A DNA stretch of 64,000 nt. It comes from Clostridiales bacterium (lineage in GTDB: Bacteria > Bacillota > Clostridia > Lachnospirales > Lachnospiraceae). This document shows positions 16,884-26,104 of the stretch, piece by piece. Every line of letters begins with the position of its first letter. The stretch's first letter is position 1. The position numbers were made by a program, and so were the translations under genes. The notes beneath the pieces were generated by a model that was not told where the DNA came from, made no database searches, and saw only the letters and a program-made list of their open reading frames with translations. Where the stretch lies: NCBI GenBank assembly GCA_018376135.1, contig JAHABX010000011.1, forward strand, positions 38,587 through 102,586, written 5' to 3'.

Positions 16884-18227
16884 ATGAAGAAACGCCTTTT
16901 CATTCTGAGTACACTGCTTATCCTGACTCTGCTTCCGGGCTGTGGCAGCAAGGAAGCACCATCCACCGATAAAGAAGCTTCCCAGGAGGAAGCCGAAGAA
17001 GAAAAAGCGCCTCCCGCACCGGGCGAAGAGAACTGGGGAACCGCTCCTGAATTTTCCGCCCCCCTGATCACCACCACACCGATCCGTTATCTGACCGTAA
17101 CTGTGGGAAGTACAGAAGAAGAGGTCAATCTGACCTGGTTTTCACCTTCCGAAGAAGACGGACAGGTATACTGGACCTCTGCAGATGATACAGACTTCGA
17201 GAATGCTTCCGTATTCAGCACCTCTGCAGTTCCGTCCGAGACCACAGACGGCTACTATGTGAACCGGGTAACCGTCACCGGACTCACCCCGGAAACAGAA
17301 TATATCTATCAGGTAGGAAATGAAGAAGCACTTTCCCCTTCCTACGCCTACACCACACCGGCGCATTCAGACACCTTCCGTTTTACTGCTGTCGGCGATG
17401 CACAGATTGGAAAGCCTGTTGAGGAAGTAGACCGCCAGAAAAACAACTGGCACAAGCTGCTGAACAAGGTAAAATACCATTTCCCGGACACCAGCTTCCT
17501 GGTATCTCTGGGCGACCAGGTCAATGACTTTGATGACAAGGAACAATATAATGCATTTCTGAACCAGGGCGTTCTGTACAGTCTGTCTCTTGCTCCTTTA
17601 AAAGGCAACCATGAGATTGGCGGTCCGCAGTTCTCCGAGCATTTTTCCCTTCCGAACCAGTCCTCTCTTGGCACCTGTGACGACGATGGAGACGGAGATT
17701 ACTGGTTTACAAGAGGCAATGCCCTGTTCATGGTACTCAACACCATGGATTCCAGTAAATGGGGAGAACACTCGGAGTTCATCGCCTCTGCCGTAGAAGC
17801 AAACCCGGATGCCAGATGGAGGATCGTATTCTCCCACTTTTCTCCCTATAACGCTTATGAATCCTACCTGGAAAACGCGCAGAATATCCGCCCGTACTTT
17901 CTGGAATTCACCAGCGCCTATGACATCGATCTGGTCATGAGCGGTCACGACCACTCCTATGTAAGGACTCACTTCATCAAGGAGGATGGAAGCTTTACGG
18001 AATATGAAAGTCCTGCCGTCAACCCGGAAGGGACCCTGTATCTCACATTAAGCTCCTCAACCGGAAGCCTCTACCGCCGTCCTACTGATCAGGCGGAAGC
18101 TGCAGTATCCAGGAAACGCGACACGCCTGAGGTTACCGATGTACAGATCACACCGGACAACCTGAAGGTCAGCACCTATAATGCCGAGACCTGGGAGCTC
18201 ATGGATGAATTTGAGATTCAGAAATAA
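16884..18227 (+). CDS. Purple-acid-phosphatase-like metallophosphoesterase lipoprotein
   Basis: 447 residues from the ATG at 16884, chosen because AAAGGAG lies at 16868-16874; an upstream in-frame start would precede this site. Lipoprotein signal ends in lipobox LPGC (Cys20), followed by an acidic Pro/Glu-rich linker. A fibronectin-like PAP N-domain (about 75-170) is followed by a calcineurin-type phosphoesterase (about 175-400) with all metal motifs: VGDAQIG, SLGDQVND, LKGNHE, FSHFSPY and SGHDHSY. It probably removes phosphate from esters at the cell surface. It stands alone on the plus strand between two glycan operons and diverges from the CotH-like gene. Confidence 0.93.
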   Translation: MKKRLFILSTLLILTLLPGCGSKEAPSTDKEASQEEAEEEKAPPAPGEENWGTAPEFSAPLITTTPIRYLTVTVGSTEEEVNLTWFSPSEEDGQVYWTSADDTDFENASVFSTSAVPSETTDGYYVNRVTVTGLTPETEYIYQVGNEEALSPSYAYTTPAHSDTFRFTAVGDAQIGKPVEEVDRQKNNWHKLLNKVKYHFPDTSFLVSLGDQVNDFDDKEQYNAFLNQGVLYSLSLAPLKGNHEIGGPQFSEHFSLPNQSSLGTCDDDGDGDYWFTRGNALFMVLNTMDSSKWGEHSEFIASAVEANPDARWRIVFSHFSPYNAYESYLENAQNIRPYFLEFTSAYDIDLVMSGHDHSYVRTHFIKEDGSFTEYESPAVNPEGTLYLTLSSSTGSLYRRPTDQAEAAVSRKRDTPEVTDVQITPDNLKVSTYNAETWELMDEFEIQK

Positions 18228-18240
18228 GCAATCGACAAAT

Positions 18241-18287
18241 AAAAGCCCCGAGATTTTGACTGAAAAATCTCAGGGCTTTCTTTTTTA
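18241..18287. terminator. Bidirectional terminator between phosphatase and gtrA-like genes
   Basis: Long stem with AAAGCCC and GAGATTTT pairing to AAAATCTC and GGGCTTT around a short loop, with T-runs on both sides. It serves the convergent phosphatase gene (plus) and the end of the second glycan operon (minus); the gtrA-like stop codon lies at its right edge. Confidence 0.9.
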
Positions 18288-18677
18288 CGAATTCTTTTTC
18301 TCAATGATCATCTTTCTGCTGATGAAATTATATACCATCACCACTGCCGTAGCCCCAATCTTGACGATCAGATAACTGATATGCAGAAGCTCCACACCAA
18401 ACCACATGCAGAGCTGGTTGATGCCCAGTCCAATGATACTTAAAAATACAAAAATGACAAATTCCTTGATCTTATTTTTATTCTTGTCCGTCTCAAAGAC
18501 GAAGGTCACGCTCAGGATATAATTGACCACGACGGATACCGTGAAGGAAATTCCGCTGGATATCAGGTATTCTATGCCGACGATCTCCGTCAGCAGCACC
18601 ATGATCCCATAGTCAATAAAGAAGCACAGAAATCCCACAAACCCGAACTTGATGATCTGTTCCATTAATTTTCTCAT
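18285..18677 (-). CDS. GtrA-like membrane protein
   Basis: 130 residues with four membrane helices (about 10-30, 38-58, 73-93 and 100-120). GtrA family proteins are thought to flip or help flip lipid-linked sugars (polyprenyl-phosphate-glucose type) for glycan decoration. The N-terminal FGFVGFLCFFIDYGIMVLL matches the family start. Last gene of the operon that begins at 28553, 3 nt after the SGNH gene. No partner GtrB-like polyprenyl-phosphate transferase is seen in the window, although the ArnT-like enzyme at 28750 could use a polyprenyl-phosphate sugar. That link is inference. Confidence 0.88.
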   Translation of the reverse strand: MRKLMEQIIKFGFVGFLCFFIDYGIMVLLTEIVGIEYLISSGISFTVSVVVNYILSVTFVFETDKNKNKIKEFVIFVFLSIIGLGINQLCMWFGVELLHISYLIVKIGATAVVMVYNFISRKMIIEKKNS

Positions 18678-18680
18678 AAT

Positions 18681-19898
18681 TTATTTACTCCATTCTGCTT
18701 TTGTTCCGCAGATCACACTGTAAAGGCAGTCTGCAATCTGCCGGTATCCGGCTCTTCCCGGATGCACCGCATCTGTCGGGACCTTCATGGTCATCTCCGA
18801 ATGCGGGCTGACCGGAACCTCCACCATATCAAAGTTATTGGCGCTGTCATGACACATGCCTGCCGGAACAAAATACAGATTTTCTTCCTCTCCAAGACTC
18901 GATTCCAGATAGATCATCAGATCGAACACCTTCTGATCCTCCTCATATTTGTATCGGTCTCCATAGAGGGCATATCCATTATTATTCCAGGAACCGATCC
19001 CATCCTGATTGGAAGGATACAATGTATGCACCAGATAGATCGGAAGCTCGGGATCGCTCTCATGGATATTCCGGACGATCCTTATGATATTGCTCCCATT
19101 CTCCTCCGGATCCACATCCAGCCCGTTGGTTCCCAGAAACAGCTCCACTGCATCCGGGTCAAAACCGGTCGTTTCTTTATAATAATCCCAGTCAAAGCTG
19201 CCTGTTTTCTCATTATAGAAGGGATGCACCTCTTCCTCCGGCTCCTCCATGGTATATGCAGAAGCCTCCAGATAGTTTTTCGCAGAAAAACCGCGCCTTG
19301 CTTCCGTCAGAGAACCGCCCACTCCCCGGGTTCCCATATAGACGATCTGATCATCCGTCAGCTCGTTCAGACGCTCATAGGTCGCCGTATTACAGGACAG
19401 GCTGTCCCCGATGGTCAGAAGCGAGAAGCTTTCCTGAAGTGCCGGTACGATCTTCAGCTTTGTAGATGCCGTCACCACCTGTGCGCCGTTATCATCAAAT
19501 ACGGTAAAGATCAGAGGATACGTCCCGAGCAGCTCCTCTGTTCCCGTAATCGAGAACTTCCGTTTCATATTTTTACCGACTGCACAGGTCCATTTCACAT
19601 TATAACTTTCGATCCGCTCTCCCAGTGAGGAAATCTGACTGTTATACAGCTCCAGCGTTACTCCGGATGCCACATAGACCTCCTCGGGCAGAAAAAGCTG
19701 TATACTGCTGAACAGCCCTTCATCGTTCTGGACAACGCCCTTTGCATCCAGCTTTTCCTCCAGCTTTCTGACCTCGTATTCCCGTGCCCGCTCATGGATC
19801 ACCAGCACGGCACCCAGGAAGAAACAGCAGACGGTCAGCGCCAGGATCGTGCTCCGGTATGCATTTCTTATGACTTTCTCCCGTTCAATTCTCTTCAT
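18681..19898 (-). CDS. Membrane-anchored SGNH/GDSL hydrolase
   Basis: 405 residues. A single membrane helix (about 16-34) is followed by a coiled segment and an Ig-like beta region (about 70-150). The SGNH domain then starts with LLTIGDSLSCN, with the nucleophile Ser in GDS at 164-166. The Gly/Asn block shows as GTNGLDV, and the C-terminal DAVHPG supplies catalytic Asp376 and His379. Such enzymes add or remove O-acetyl or other acyl groups on surface polysaccharides. Located between the 630-residue glycosyltransferase and the GtrA-like gene, it probably edits the exported glycan outside the cell. Confidence 0.88.
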   Translation of the reverse strand: MKRIEREKVIRNAYRSTILALTVCCFFLGAVLVIHERAREYEVRKLEEKLDAKGVVQNDEGLFSSIQLFLPEEVYVASGVTLELYNSQISSLGERIESYNVKWTCAVGKNMKRKFSITGTEELLGTYPLIFTVFDDNGAQVVTASTKLKIVPALQESFSLLTIGDSLSCNTATYERLNELTDDQIVYMGTRGVGGSLTEARRGFSAKNYLEASAYTMEEPEEEVHPFYNEKTGSFDWDYYKETTGFDPDAVELFLGTNGLDVDPEENGSNIIRIVRNIHESDPELPIYLVHTLYPSNQDGIGSWNNNGYALYGDRYKYEEDQKVFDLMIYLESSLGEEENLYFVPAGMCHDSANNFDMVEVPVSPHSEMTMKVPTDAVHPGRAGYRQIADCLYSVICGTKAEWSK

Positions 19899-19907
19899 GT
19901 CTCTCCT

Positions 19908-21800
19908 TTAAAAGCGCAGGGTAAAATCAGAATAATCCAATGAAAAATTAGGATTATAATAAGGGTCTCCGGCATCCAGCTGCGCTTTCCATTTTTCACG
20001 GAAATGTGCACATTCCTTTTCGTAACGGCGCAGCTTCTCGCCTTCCTCCATCCCTCTGGTCTTGGATTCATAATGATACAGCTCCGCAAACGGTGTAAAG
20101 ATATTCAGGTAACCTTTCTCCCGAATTTTCAGACAAAAGTCCACATCATTCAGAGAGATGGTAAAGGTCTCATCCAGTCCCTCAACCTCATCATAGATGC
20201 TGCGTTTCACCATCAGACATGCTGCGGTCACTGCCGTCATATCCTGTGCATAGCACAGACGCCCCATATACCCCAGATGCTCCTTCGGCATCTTGTAATG
20301 AGTATGTCCGGCAGAACGGTGTGCGCCCAGTCCGATGACCACACCTGCATGCTGGATCGTATTATCCTCATAGTAAAGCTTGGCTCCAACCGCACCCACA
20401 TCCCGGCGCTGTGCATACATCAGCATCTGCTCCAGCCAGTCGGGAGTGATGACTTCTGTATCGTTGTTCAGGAACAGCAGATACTCACCCTTTGTAAAGG
20501 TCACTCCATAATTGTTAATGCGGGAATAGTTAAAGCCGCCCTCACAGGTCACCACCTGTACCTCAGGCACTGCTTCCAGCTCCCTGTAGTAATCCCGGAT
20601 ACTCTGCTCTGTGCTGTTGTTCTCCACAACTATGATCTCAAAATTCCGATAGGTTGACTTTTCCAGAATGGATGTGATGCATCTTCTCAGATCTGCCACA
20701 TGATCCTTATTGGGGATCACGATGCTGATCATCGGGTTCCGGAGAATCGGATACTTGATCTGGAAGATGGTCGGGAAGGCACGGGTGCTTTCCACCTCCA
20801 CCTCCATCCCATAATAATCTCTGATATGATCATGCACTGCACGCTTCGCCGCATCGATGGCATAGGTCTTTGCGTTGATATCCGCTGCCACGGAATTGGG
20901 ATGAGAACGCCAGTAGTAAAGGATCTTCCCGATATGCTGTACATTTTTCGCCACCTCAGTCAGACGCAGGATCATATCGTGATCCTGGCTTCCGTCATAT
21001 TCCGGACGGAACAGCCCGGTCTTCTCAAGAAGCCTGGCATCAAATACAGAAAAATGGCAGATATAGTTATTCGCCCGCAGATTGTCCGGAGAATAATCCG
21101 GCTTAAAATGCAGCACGATCAGATCGTTCAGGTTCGGAGAAGTAAAGGTCGCCTCATCTGTATAGACATAATCCGCATCCTTCTCACAGATGACCTTCAT
21201 GCACTCAAACAAAAGACTTGGATGCATCACGTCATCATGATCAAAAAGTCCGATATAGTCTCCGGTCGCCATGGAAAAGCACACATTCGTGTTGCCGGAG
21301 ATTCCCAGATTCTTCTCGATCTTCTGATACCTGATCCGGCTGTCCTTCTGCATATACTGTGCGCACACCTGTCCCACATCTGTATGCCGGTCATCACTTC
21401 CGTCCGCCAGACACAGCTCCCAGTTCTGATACGTCTGGGTGCATACCGAATCGATCATTTCCCGCAGGAATTTCTCCGGTGTATTATAAAGAGGAACCAG
21501 AATACTGATCTTGATATCCCGTGAAAATACGGTCTCCTCCTCTGCTTTGCGCTGTGCCTCATCCGGGAAGCTCTTCGTTCCGAAATCCACCCGCTTCACA
21601 GCCTCTCCCCGCTTCTGTCTCCAGCGCTTATACATTCCTTTAAATCCGCCGTAATGGATATACGCATTCTTCATACGGATGAAGAAGTGAACGATCACCC
21701 GCAGGGGCTTGGACAGCTTCCAGTACCAGGTATCACGCACTCCGTCAAATCGTTTGTCTCTGTGTGCAGGCAGAGAAGCCTGCTTATTCTTTTCACTCAT
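19908..21800 (-). CDS. Two-domain GT2 glycosyltransferase
   Basis: 630 residues. Two full GT2 domains: the first (about 96-330) with KISILVPLYNTPEKFLREM, LADGSDD and DHDD at 187-190; the second (about 355-600) with MISIVIPNKDHVADLRRCI, VVENNSTEQS, NNDTE at 445-449 and GLDETFTISLNDVDFCLKIREKGY. Both keep the acidic metal sites, so it may form two linkages, like bifunctional polymerases of O-antigen or rhamnan backbones. It is a clear paralogue of the 587-residue protein at 11816-13579, whose second site is lost. It lies between the methyltransferase-kinase and the SGNH gene. Donor sugars are unknown. Confidence 0.93.
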   Translation of the reverse strand: MSEKNKQASLPAHRDKRFDGVRDTWYWKLSKPLRVIVHFFIRMKNAYIHYGGFKGMYKRWRQKRGEAVKRVDFGTKSFPDEAQRKAEEETVFSRDIKISILVPLYNTPEKFLREMIDSVCTQTYQNWELCLADGSDDRHTDVGQVCAQYMQKDSRIRYQKIEKNLGISGNTNVCFSMATGDYIGLFDHDDVMHPSLLFECMKVICEKDADYVYTDEATFTSPNLNDLIVLHFKPDYSPDNLRANNYICHFSVFDARLLEKTGLFRPEYDGSQDHDMILRLTEVAKNVQHIGKILYYWRSHPNSVAADINAKTYAIDAAKRAVHDHIRDYYGMEVEVESTRAFPTIFQIKYPILRNPMISIVIPNKDHVADLRRCITSILEKSTYRNFEIIVVENNSTEQSIRDYYRELEAVPEVQVVTCEGGFNYSRINNYGVTFTKGEYLLFLNNDTEVITPDWLEQMLMYAQRRDVGAVGAKLYYEDNTIQHAGVVIGLGAHRSAGHTHYKMPKEHLGYMGRLCYAQDMTAVTAACLMVKRSIYDEVEGLDETFTISLNDVDFCLKIREKGYLNIFTPFAELYHYESKTRGMEEGEKLRRYEKECAHFREKWKAQLDAGDPYYNPNFSLDYSDFTLRF

Positions 21801-21812
21801 ATCGTAAAACCT

Positions 21813-23942
21813 CTATCTTCTTTTCATCAAATGTCTCAGCTTCTTCAGCAGCCGGAACGGAGCGCTTGCATAGATCCGTTCCGCAGCACGTACCCGGTTC
21901 AAAAGGTTCATGCACGCATATGCCGTATCCGGATAAAGCTCCTCAACCGTCAGCTCCCCGTAGATCCGTCCGGTCCCTTCCACAAGGTCTAAAACGGTGA
22001 TCTGCGGATCCAGTGTCGTATACAGAATCCCCTGCTGCTCCAGCTCCCGTCCATTGTGCACACAGGAAAGGGGATAGGTTCCGCCCAGCTCTCCCAGAAG
22101 TCTCTTTATCTTCACCAGACAGCAGCCTTCTGCCGGATCCAGACGAAGCGCCTTGGCTCCCGGAGGGAGTAAAAGCTCCAGACGGATCACGCCCTGCTTA
22201 TCCGGCTCCGTATGGATCCAGAAGCTTTCCGCCTCCGAAAATCCATTTCCGGTATCCACATAGACCTGCATCCGGTGCTTCCCTGCAGTGTCCACCATCC
22301 GGGACAGAGGGATCGTCCTTCCCGCAGTTGCCAGATACTGGGCGCCAATGGTCACCGTCCCGTCCAGAAGCCAGAGCTGAAAGTGATGCTCCATCTCTTC
22401 AAAAAGCTTCTCCTCCTCCGGACTGATCCCCATCTGTGCCATCAGCCCCAGATTCTGAATATCCTCCCTGCTGTGCAGGTAGAGCGACAGGGCTCTCCAC
22501 TGAAGATATTCCACCGGAACCTGGACCGGAAAGGTCCACTCATAGTCTATGATCTGGATCCCTGTCTCCGTAACCATCAGATTGCCGAAGATCCAGTCCA
22601 GATTGTTCACCGAAGCCCCCTGATATGTTCCGGCAAATTCCGGATTGCCGAACATTTCCACAAAGGCTTCTGTCTTTTCAAAAGTTATCAACGCAGGCTT
22701 TAAGGTTTCCACAAGCATACTGCGGAACTGCTGAAGCTTTGACGCCAGTCCTGCATAATCCTTTTTGCTGCGAAGATCATCCAGCAGCTCTTCATAGGTC
22801 CTGCCCTTCAGGAATTCAAAGCATGCCGCGCCGTCCTTCAGTTCACAGCGGTTCGCACCAACGCTGTTTTTCTCATACAGCTCTCCCAGTTCCTTTTCCC
22901 AGTGCTTCATCTGCTGCACATGCGCCTGTGCCTCCTCCGACACGGGCACCTTACGGACTTCTTTTCCGCCAATCCCTTCTACGATATCCGTGCGGATCAT
23001 AAAACGCTCTGCCCGGTCATTGGAGTATTTGGTATAAATCGTCTGCTCCTCTGCTTCCGGTCCTGCAACGATCAGATAGGTATTGGCAAACTCCGGAAAC
23101 CGCCCGTCTGCCAGAAGCTGATCATAGACCCGCTCCTCGTCAAACAGTACCAGACGTTCTCCTTCAAAATTACGCAGATTCTGATTCAGCTCTCCCTTCT
23201 TCGGGAGCCATTCATCCGAATAGACAGACATGGGAAACCATCGCTCCGGATAAGGATAATAGAAGCGGTATTCCTCGCATCCGCCGGTATGAAGAATGCG
23301 TTCCAGCTCTTTTCGGGAGAAGGTATTCCCCCTGCCCTCCAGACTGTCAAAATATCTTCCTGTATGGGGTTCCATGGCGCCTGCCCAGTATTTCAGCCCA
23401 AAACGGTTATCCGCCGCCAGTACCAGATGTCCGCCCGGCTTCAGACAGCTCCGAAGTCTCCGGACCGCCTCTGCCTCCGGATCCTCACACGCAAAATACT
23501 GTCCCGCCTGCGCCAGAATGCCAGCCGCAACGATCCAGTCAAAGGTCTGCCCCAGCTCCTCAAGCCGCTTCCAAGGATCTCCTCCATAAACCTCCAGGTT
23601 CTCTGCCTGGCTGTAACGCATGGCAAGAATCCGGCTGCGGCTCACACTCTCCTCCAGACAGACCACCCGGTCAGCCTTCCCAAGAAAGCCTCCGGTCAGC
23701 TGCCCGCTGTCCGCTCCGAACTCCAGAAGCGTCTGTCCCTCTTTCACCGGGAGCCATTGGGTCAGATTGCTCCGCAGATGAGACAGATGATAGAGTACCT
23801 GCCAGGAACGCTCTTCGCCCCGGCGGCAGTCATATCCTTCTTCCACAAGCTGACGTACCCTCTCATCCTCCGGGCGCGCCTGCTGAAGCTTCGCTGCCTC
23901 TTCTTCATATGTGACTGTGACATTTCCGAACCGTTCCTGCAT
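21813..23942 (-). CDS. Methyltransferase-kinase fusion, possible glycan chain terminator (WbdD-like)
   Basis: 709 residues. The N-terminal class I SAM methyltransferase (about 50-230) has motif I LLEFGADSG (72-80), an acidic partner VVCLEES and LKPGGHLVLAADNRFG. A kinase-like region follows (about 300-500): hinge-like CFEFLKGRTYEEL near 374, catalytic-loop pattern NLDWIFGN (Asp449, Asn454) and a metal-binding IIDYEW (Asp466), as in APH/choline-kinase folds. The C-terminal 190 residues look beta-rich and end in a helical basic tail. E. coli WbdD also joins a methyltransferase and kinase and caps ABC-exported O-antigen. The adjacent Wzt/Wzm genes fit that role; the kinase call is from pattern only. 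Confidence 0.8.
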   Translation of the reverse strand: MQERFGNVTVTYEEEAAKLQQARPEDERVRQLVEEGYDCRRGEERSWQVLYHLSHLRSNLTQWLPVKEGQTLLEFGADSGQLTGGFLGKADRVVCLEESVSRSRILAMRYSQAENLEVYGGDPWKRLEELGQTFDWIVAAGILAQAGQYFACEDPEAEAVRRLRSCLKPGGHLVLAADNRFGLKYWAGAMEPHTGRYFDSLEGRGNTFSRKELERILHTGGCEEYRFYYPYPERWFPMSVYSDEWLPKKGELNQNLRNFEGERLVLFDEERVYDQLLADGRFPEFANTYLIVAGPEAEEQTIYTKYSNDRAERFMIRTDIVEGIGGKEVRKVPVSEEAQAHVQQMKHWEKELGELYEKNSVGANRCELKDGAACFEFLKGRTYEELLDDLRSKKDYAGLASKLQQFRSMLVETLKPALITFEKTEAFVEMFGNPEFAGTYQGASVNNLDWIFGNLMVTETGIQIIDYEWTFPVQVPVEYLQWRALSLYLHSREDIQNLGLMAQMGISPEEEKLFEEMEHHFQLWLLDGTVTIGAQYLATAGRTIPLSRMVDTAGKHRMQVYVDTGNGFSEAESFWIHTEPDKQGVIRLELLLPPGAKALRLDPAEGCCLVKIKRLLGELGGTYPLSCVHNGRELEQQGILYTTLDPQITVLDLVEGTGRIYGELTVEELYPDTAYACMNLLNRVRAAERIYASAPFRLLKKLRHLMKRR

Positions 23943-23951
23943 AGCTCTCCT

Positions 23952-25232
23952 TTACACACTCTCTACTGTAATCTTCGTATTCATATCATAAAATCCAACG
24001 GTGTCCTTATCTGACAGCACGGTCATCCCCACCAGATCGTACAGACGATGATACACTCTGAACTCATCCCCCACATATCCGGTGCATCCAAGAGATATGA
24101 GATAGTCTCCGCCCTGCAGATCGATCCGCTGGGTATAAGTCACGACTCTCGTCTCCCCGGCTTTTACCGTGCCTGTATCCACCCTTTCAAACATGCTGTT
24201 GGTTCCGGTAATATCCGTCCCCTGCTTGTTGCGGATCGTGATCGTGAAAATCGGATTCTTCACCTGACTGTGGAAATACAGCTTTGCCTTGATCTGACAG
24301 GTGGATCCCTTCTCAATAATGCTGGAGAACTGACCGTATTGATCGATGATACCAAAGTCCACGATCTCTGCCTGCTTCTCTCCATAATCAAGGATGGTGG
24401 GATTCACTTCAAAATGATCCTTCCATGCCCTGCCTTCCTCTGTATGCTCATGAATAGAGCTTTTCCCGCTCACATCCTCCAGCGTCTCCTCATCCAGCTG
24501 ATGGACCAGAAGCTTCTTATACATATTGACCATATCCTTGGGCGTTCCTTCTGCCAGCTTCACTCCCTTATTCAGGAGAACCACCCGATCGCAGTATTTT
24601 GCAATACTGGTCAGATCATGGCTGACAAAGAGGATCGTCTTGCCCAGCTTCTTAAATTCCTCAAATTTGTGATAGCACTTTGCCTGAAAGAACACATCTC
24701 CCACTGCCAGCGCCTCATCCACGATCAGGATCTCCGGATCGATATTGATCGCCACAGCAAAAGCCAGCCGCACGAACATGCCGCTGGAATAGGTCTTTAC
24801 CGGCTGATGGATAAATTCACCGATATCGGCAAAATCCAGAATGTCCTGCAGACGTTCATCGATCTCCTTTTTGGAGAAGCCCATCATGGTTCCATTCAGA
24901 TACACATTTTCCAGACCGGAGTATTCCTGATTAAAACCGGCTCCCAGCTCCAGAAGCGCCGAGATCCGTCCGTTGATCTCCATGGTTCCCCCTGTGGGGT
25001 TCAGTACCCCCGTGATGATCTTCAGAATCGTAGACTTACCGGAGCCATTCACTCCGATAATGCCGACCATCTCTCCCTCCCGGACCTCCATACTCACATC
25101 CCGGAGCGCATAATGTTCACTGTAGCATTTCTGTCTGGTCAGCCCCAGTGAATCCTTCAGGCGATCCCGGTTCCGGTTATATAATTTATATACTTTTGTA
25201 ATATTCTCTAATTTGATTGCTATGCCGCCCAT
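23952..25232 (-). CDS. Polysaccharide ABC exporter, ATP-binding protein (Wzt-like)
   Basis: 426 residues. The ATPase domain (1-240) has Walker A GVNGSGKST (60-68), signature SSGM instead of LSGG (TYSSGMFVRLAFAVAI), Walker B ILIVDEALAVGD and the H-loop FVSHD. This short-signature type is typical of Wzt/TagH glycan exporters. The C-terminal extension (about 265-426) resembles the Wzt carbohydrate-binding beta sandwich (TCQIKAKLYFHSQVKNPIFTITIRNKQGTDITGTNS), which in E. coli O9a recognises the capped chain end. It lies 10 nt before the methyltransferase-kinase gene and follows the permease gene. Energises glycan export at the inner face of the membrane. Confidence 0.95.
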   Translation of the reverse strand: MGGIAIKLENITKVYKLYNRNRDRLKDSLGLTRQKCYSEHYALRDVSMEVREGEMVGIIGVNGSGKSTILKIITGVLNPTGGTMEINGRISALLELGAGFNQEYSGLENVYLNGTMMGFSKKEIDERLQDILDFADIGEFIHQPVKTYSSGMFVRLAFAVAINIDPEILIVDEALAVGDVFFQAKCYHKFEEFKKLGKTILFVSHDLTSIAKYCDRVVLLNKGVKLAEGTPKDMVNMYKKLLVHQLDEETLEDVSGKSSIHEHTEEGRAWKDHFEVNPTILDYGEKQAEIVDFGIIDQYGQFSSIIEKGSTCQIKAKLYFHSQVKNPIFTITIRNKQGTDITGTNSMFERVDTGTVKAGETRVVTYTQRIDLQGGDYLISLGCTGYVGDEFRVYHRLYDLVGMTVLSDKDTVGFYDMNTKITVESV

Positions 25233-25279
25233 AGTTCTCCTTTTTTGTTCTTCTCATGCCATATGGAACGCTGCCCTGC

Positions 25280-26092
25280 TTACAGCACATCCGCAAAATG
25301 TACCTTGAGCTTTCTGAACACGTGGCTTCCCACTATCCAGATCAGGATCGTCACGCACCAGAAATAGATATTCATCCATCCCAGCTCTGCCATAGAACCG
25401 CCCTCAAACAGTGCAGCCCGGTAGCCGTAGACAATATAGCACAGCGGATTCAGCTTCAGGATGATCAGGATCGGATACTTCGCCAGCAGATCCTCCAAAG
25501 ACCACATGATCGGCGTCATCCAGATGCCCACCTGCAGAAAAATATTGATAATCTGATTCAGATCCCTGAAAAAGACGACCAGAGAACTGGTCAGCATACA
25601 TAAGCCTGTGACAAAGATCATCAGACAGGCGCTGAAATAAACCACCTGCAGCGTGTGAAGTCCCGGATAATATCCGTACAGGGCAAACAAAAACAGCATG
25701 AACAGCACAAAAAATGCATGAATAAACAATGCTGCAATGGTCTTCACCAACGGCAGAATATTAATGTTGAACACTACCTTTTTAACCAGGTAGTTATATT
25801 CCAGAAGTGCATTGGTTCCGTTGCTCAGACTCTCCGAGAAATAGAACCAGGGAACAATACCGCTCACCAGCCAGAGTACAAAGGGCACACTGATGCCCTG
25901 CTTTAATTCCGCTGTGGCATTATTCAGACCGATCTGGAAGACAAACCAGTACACCAGCACGATGACCACCGGCTGTACCATTGCCCACAGCACTCCAAAG
26001 TAAGACCCGGCATACCGGGTCTTAAAATCGTTCTTCGCAAGCTTCCAGATCAGCTTCCGGTTTTCATAAAAATCCTTTATCATACGAACCAT
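25280..26092 (-). CDS. Polysaccharide ABC exporter, permease (Wzm-like)
   Basis: 270 residues, ABC-2 type permease with six expected membrane helices (about 32-55, 70-90, 110-135, 145-170, 180-200 and 235-255). N-terminal amphipathic LIWKLAKNDFKTRYAGSYFGVLWAMVQPV is the family signature. Its ATPase partner follows 47 nt downstream, and rfbC lies upstream by 12 nt. Moves a lipid-linked glycan across the membrane. Start ATG has AAGGAG about 10 nt upstream. Confidence 0.95.
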   Translation of the reverse strand: MVRMIKDFYENRKLIWKLAKNDFKTRYAGSYFGVLWAMVQPVVIVLVYWFVFQIGLNNATAELKQGISVPFVLWLVSGIVPWFYFSESLSNGTNALLEYNYLVKKVVFNINILPLVKTIAALFIHAFFVLFMLFLFALYGYYPGLHTLQVVYFSACLMIFVTGLCMLTSSLVVFFRDLNQIINIFLQVGIWMTPIMWSLEDLLAKYPILIILKLNPLCYIVYGYRAALFEGGSMAELGWMNIYFWCVTILIWIVGSHVFRKLKVHFADVL

Positions 26093-26104
26093 CAGGGGCT
26101 CTCC

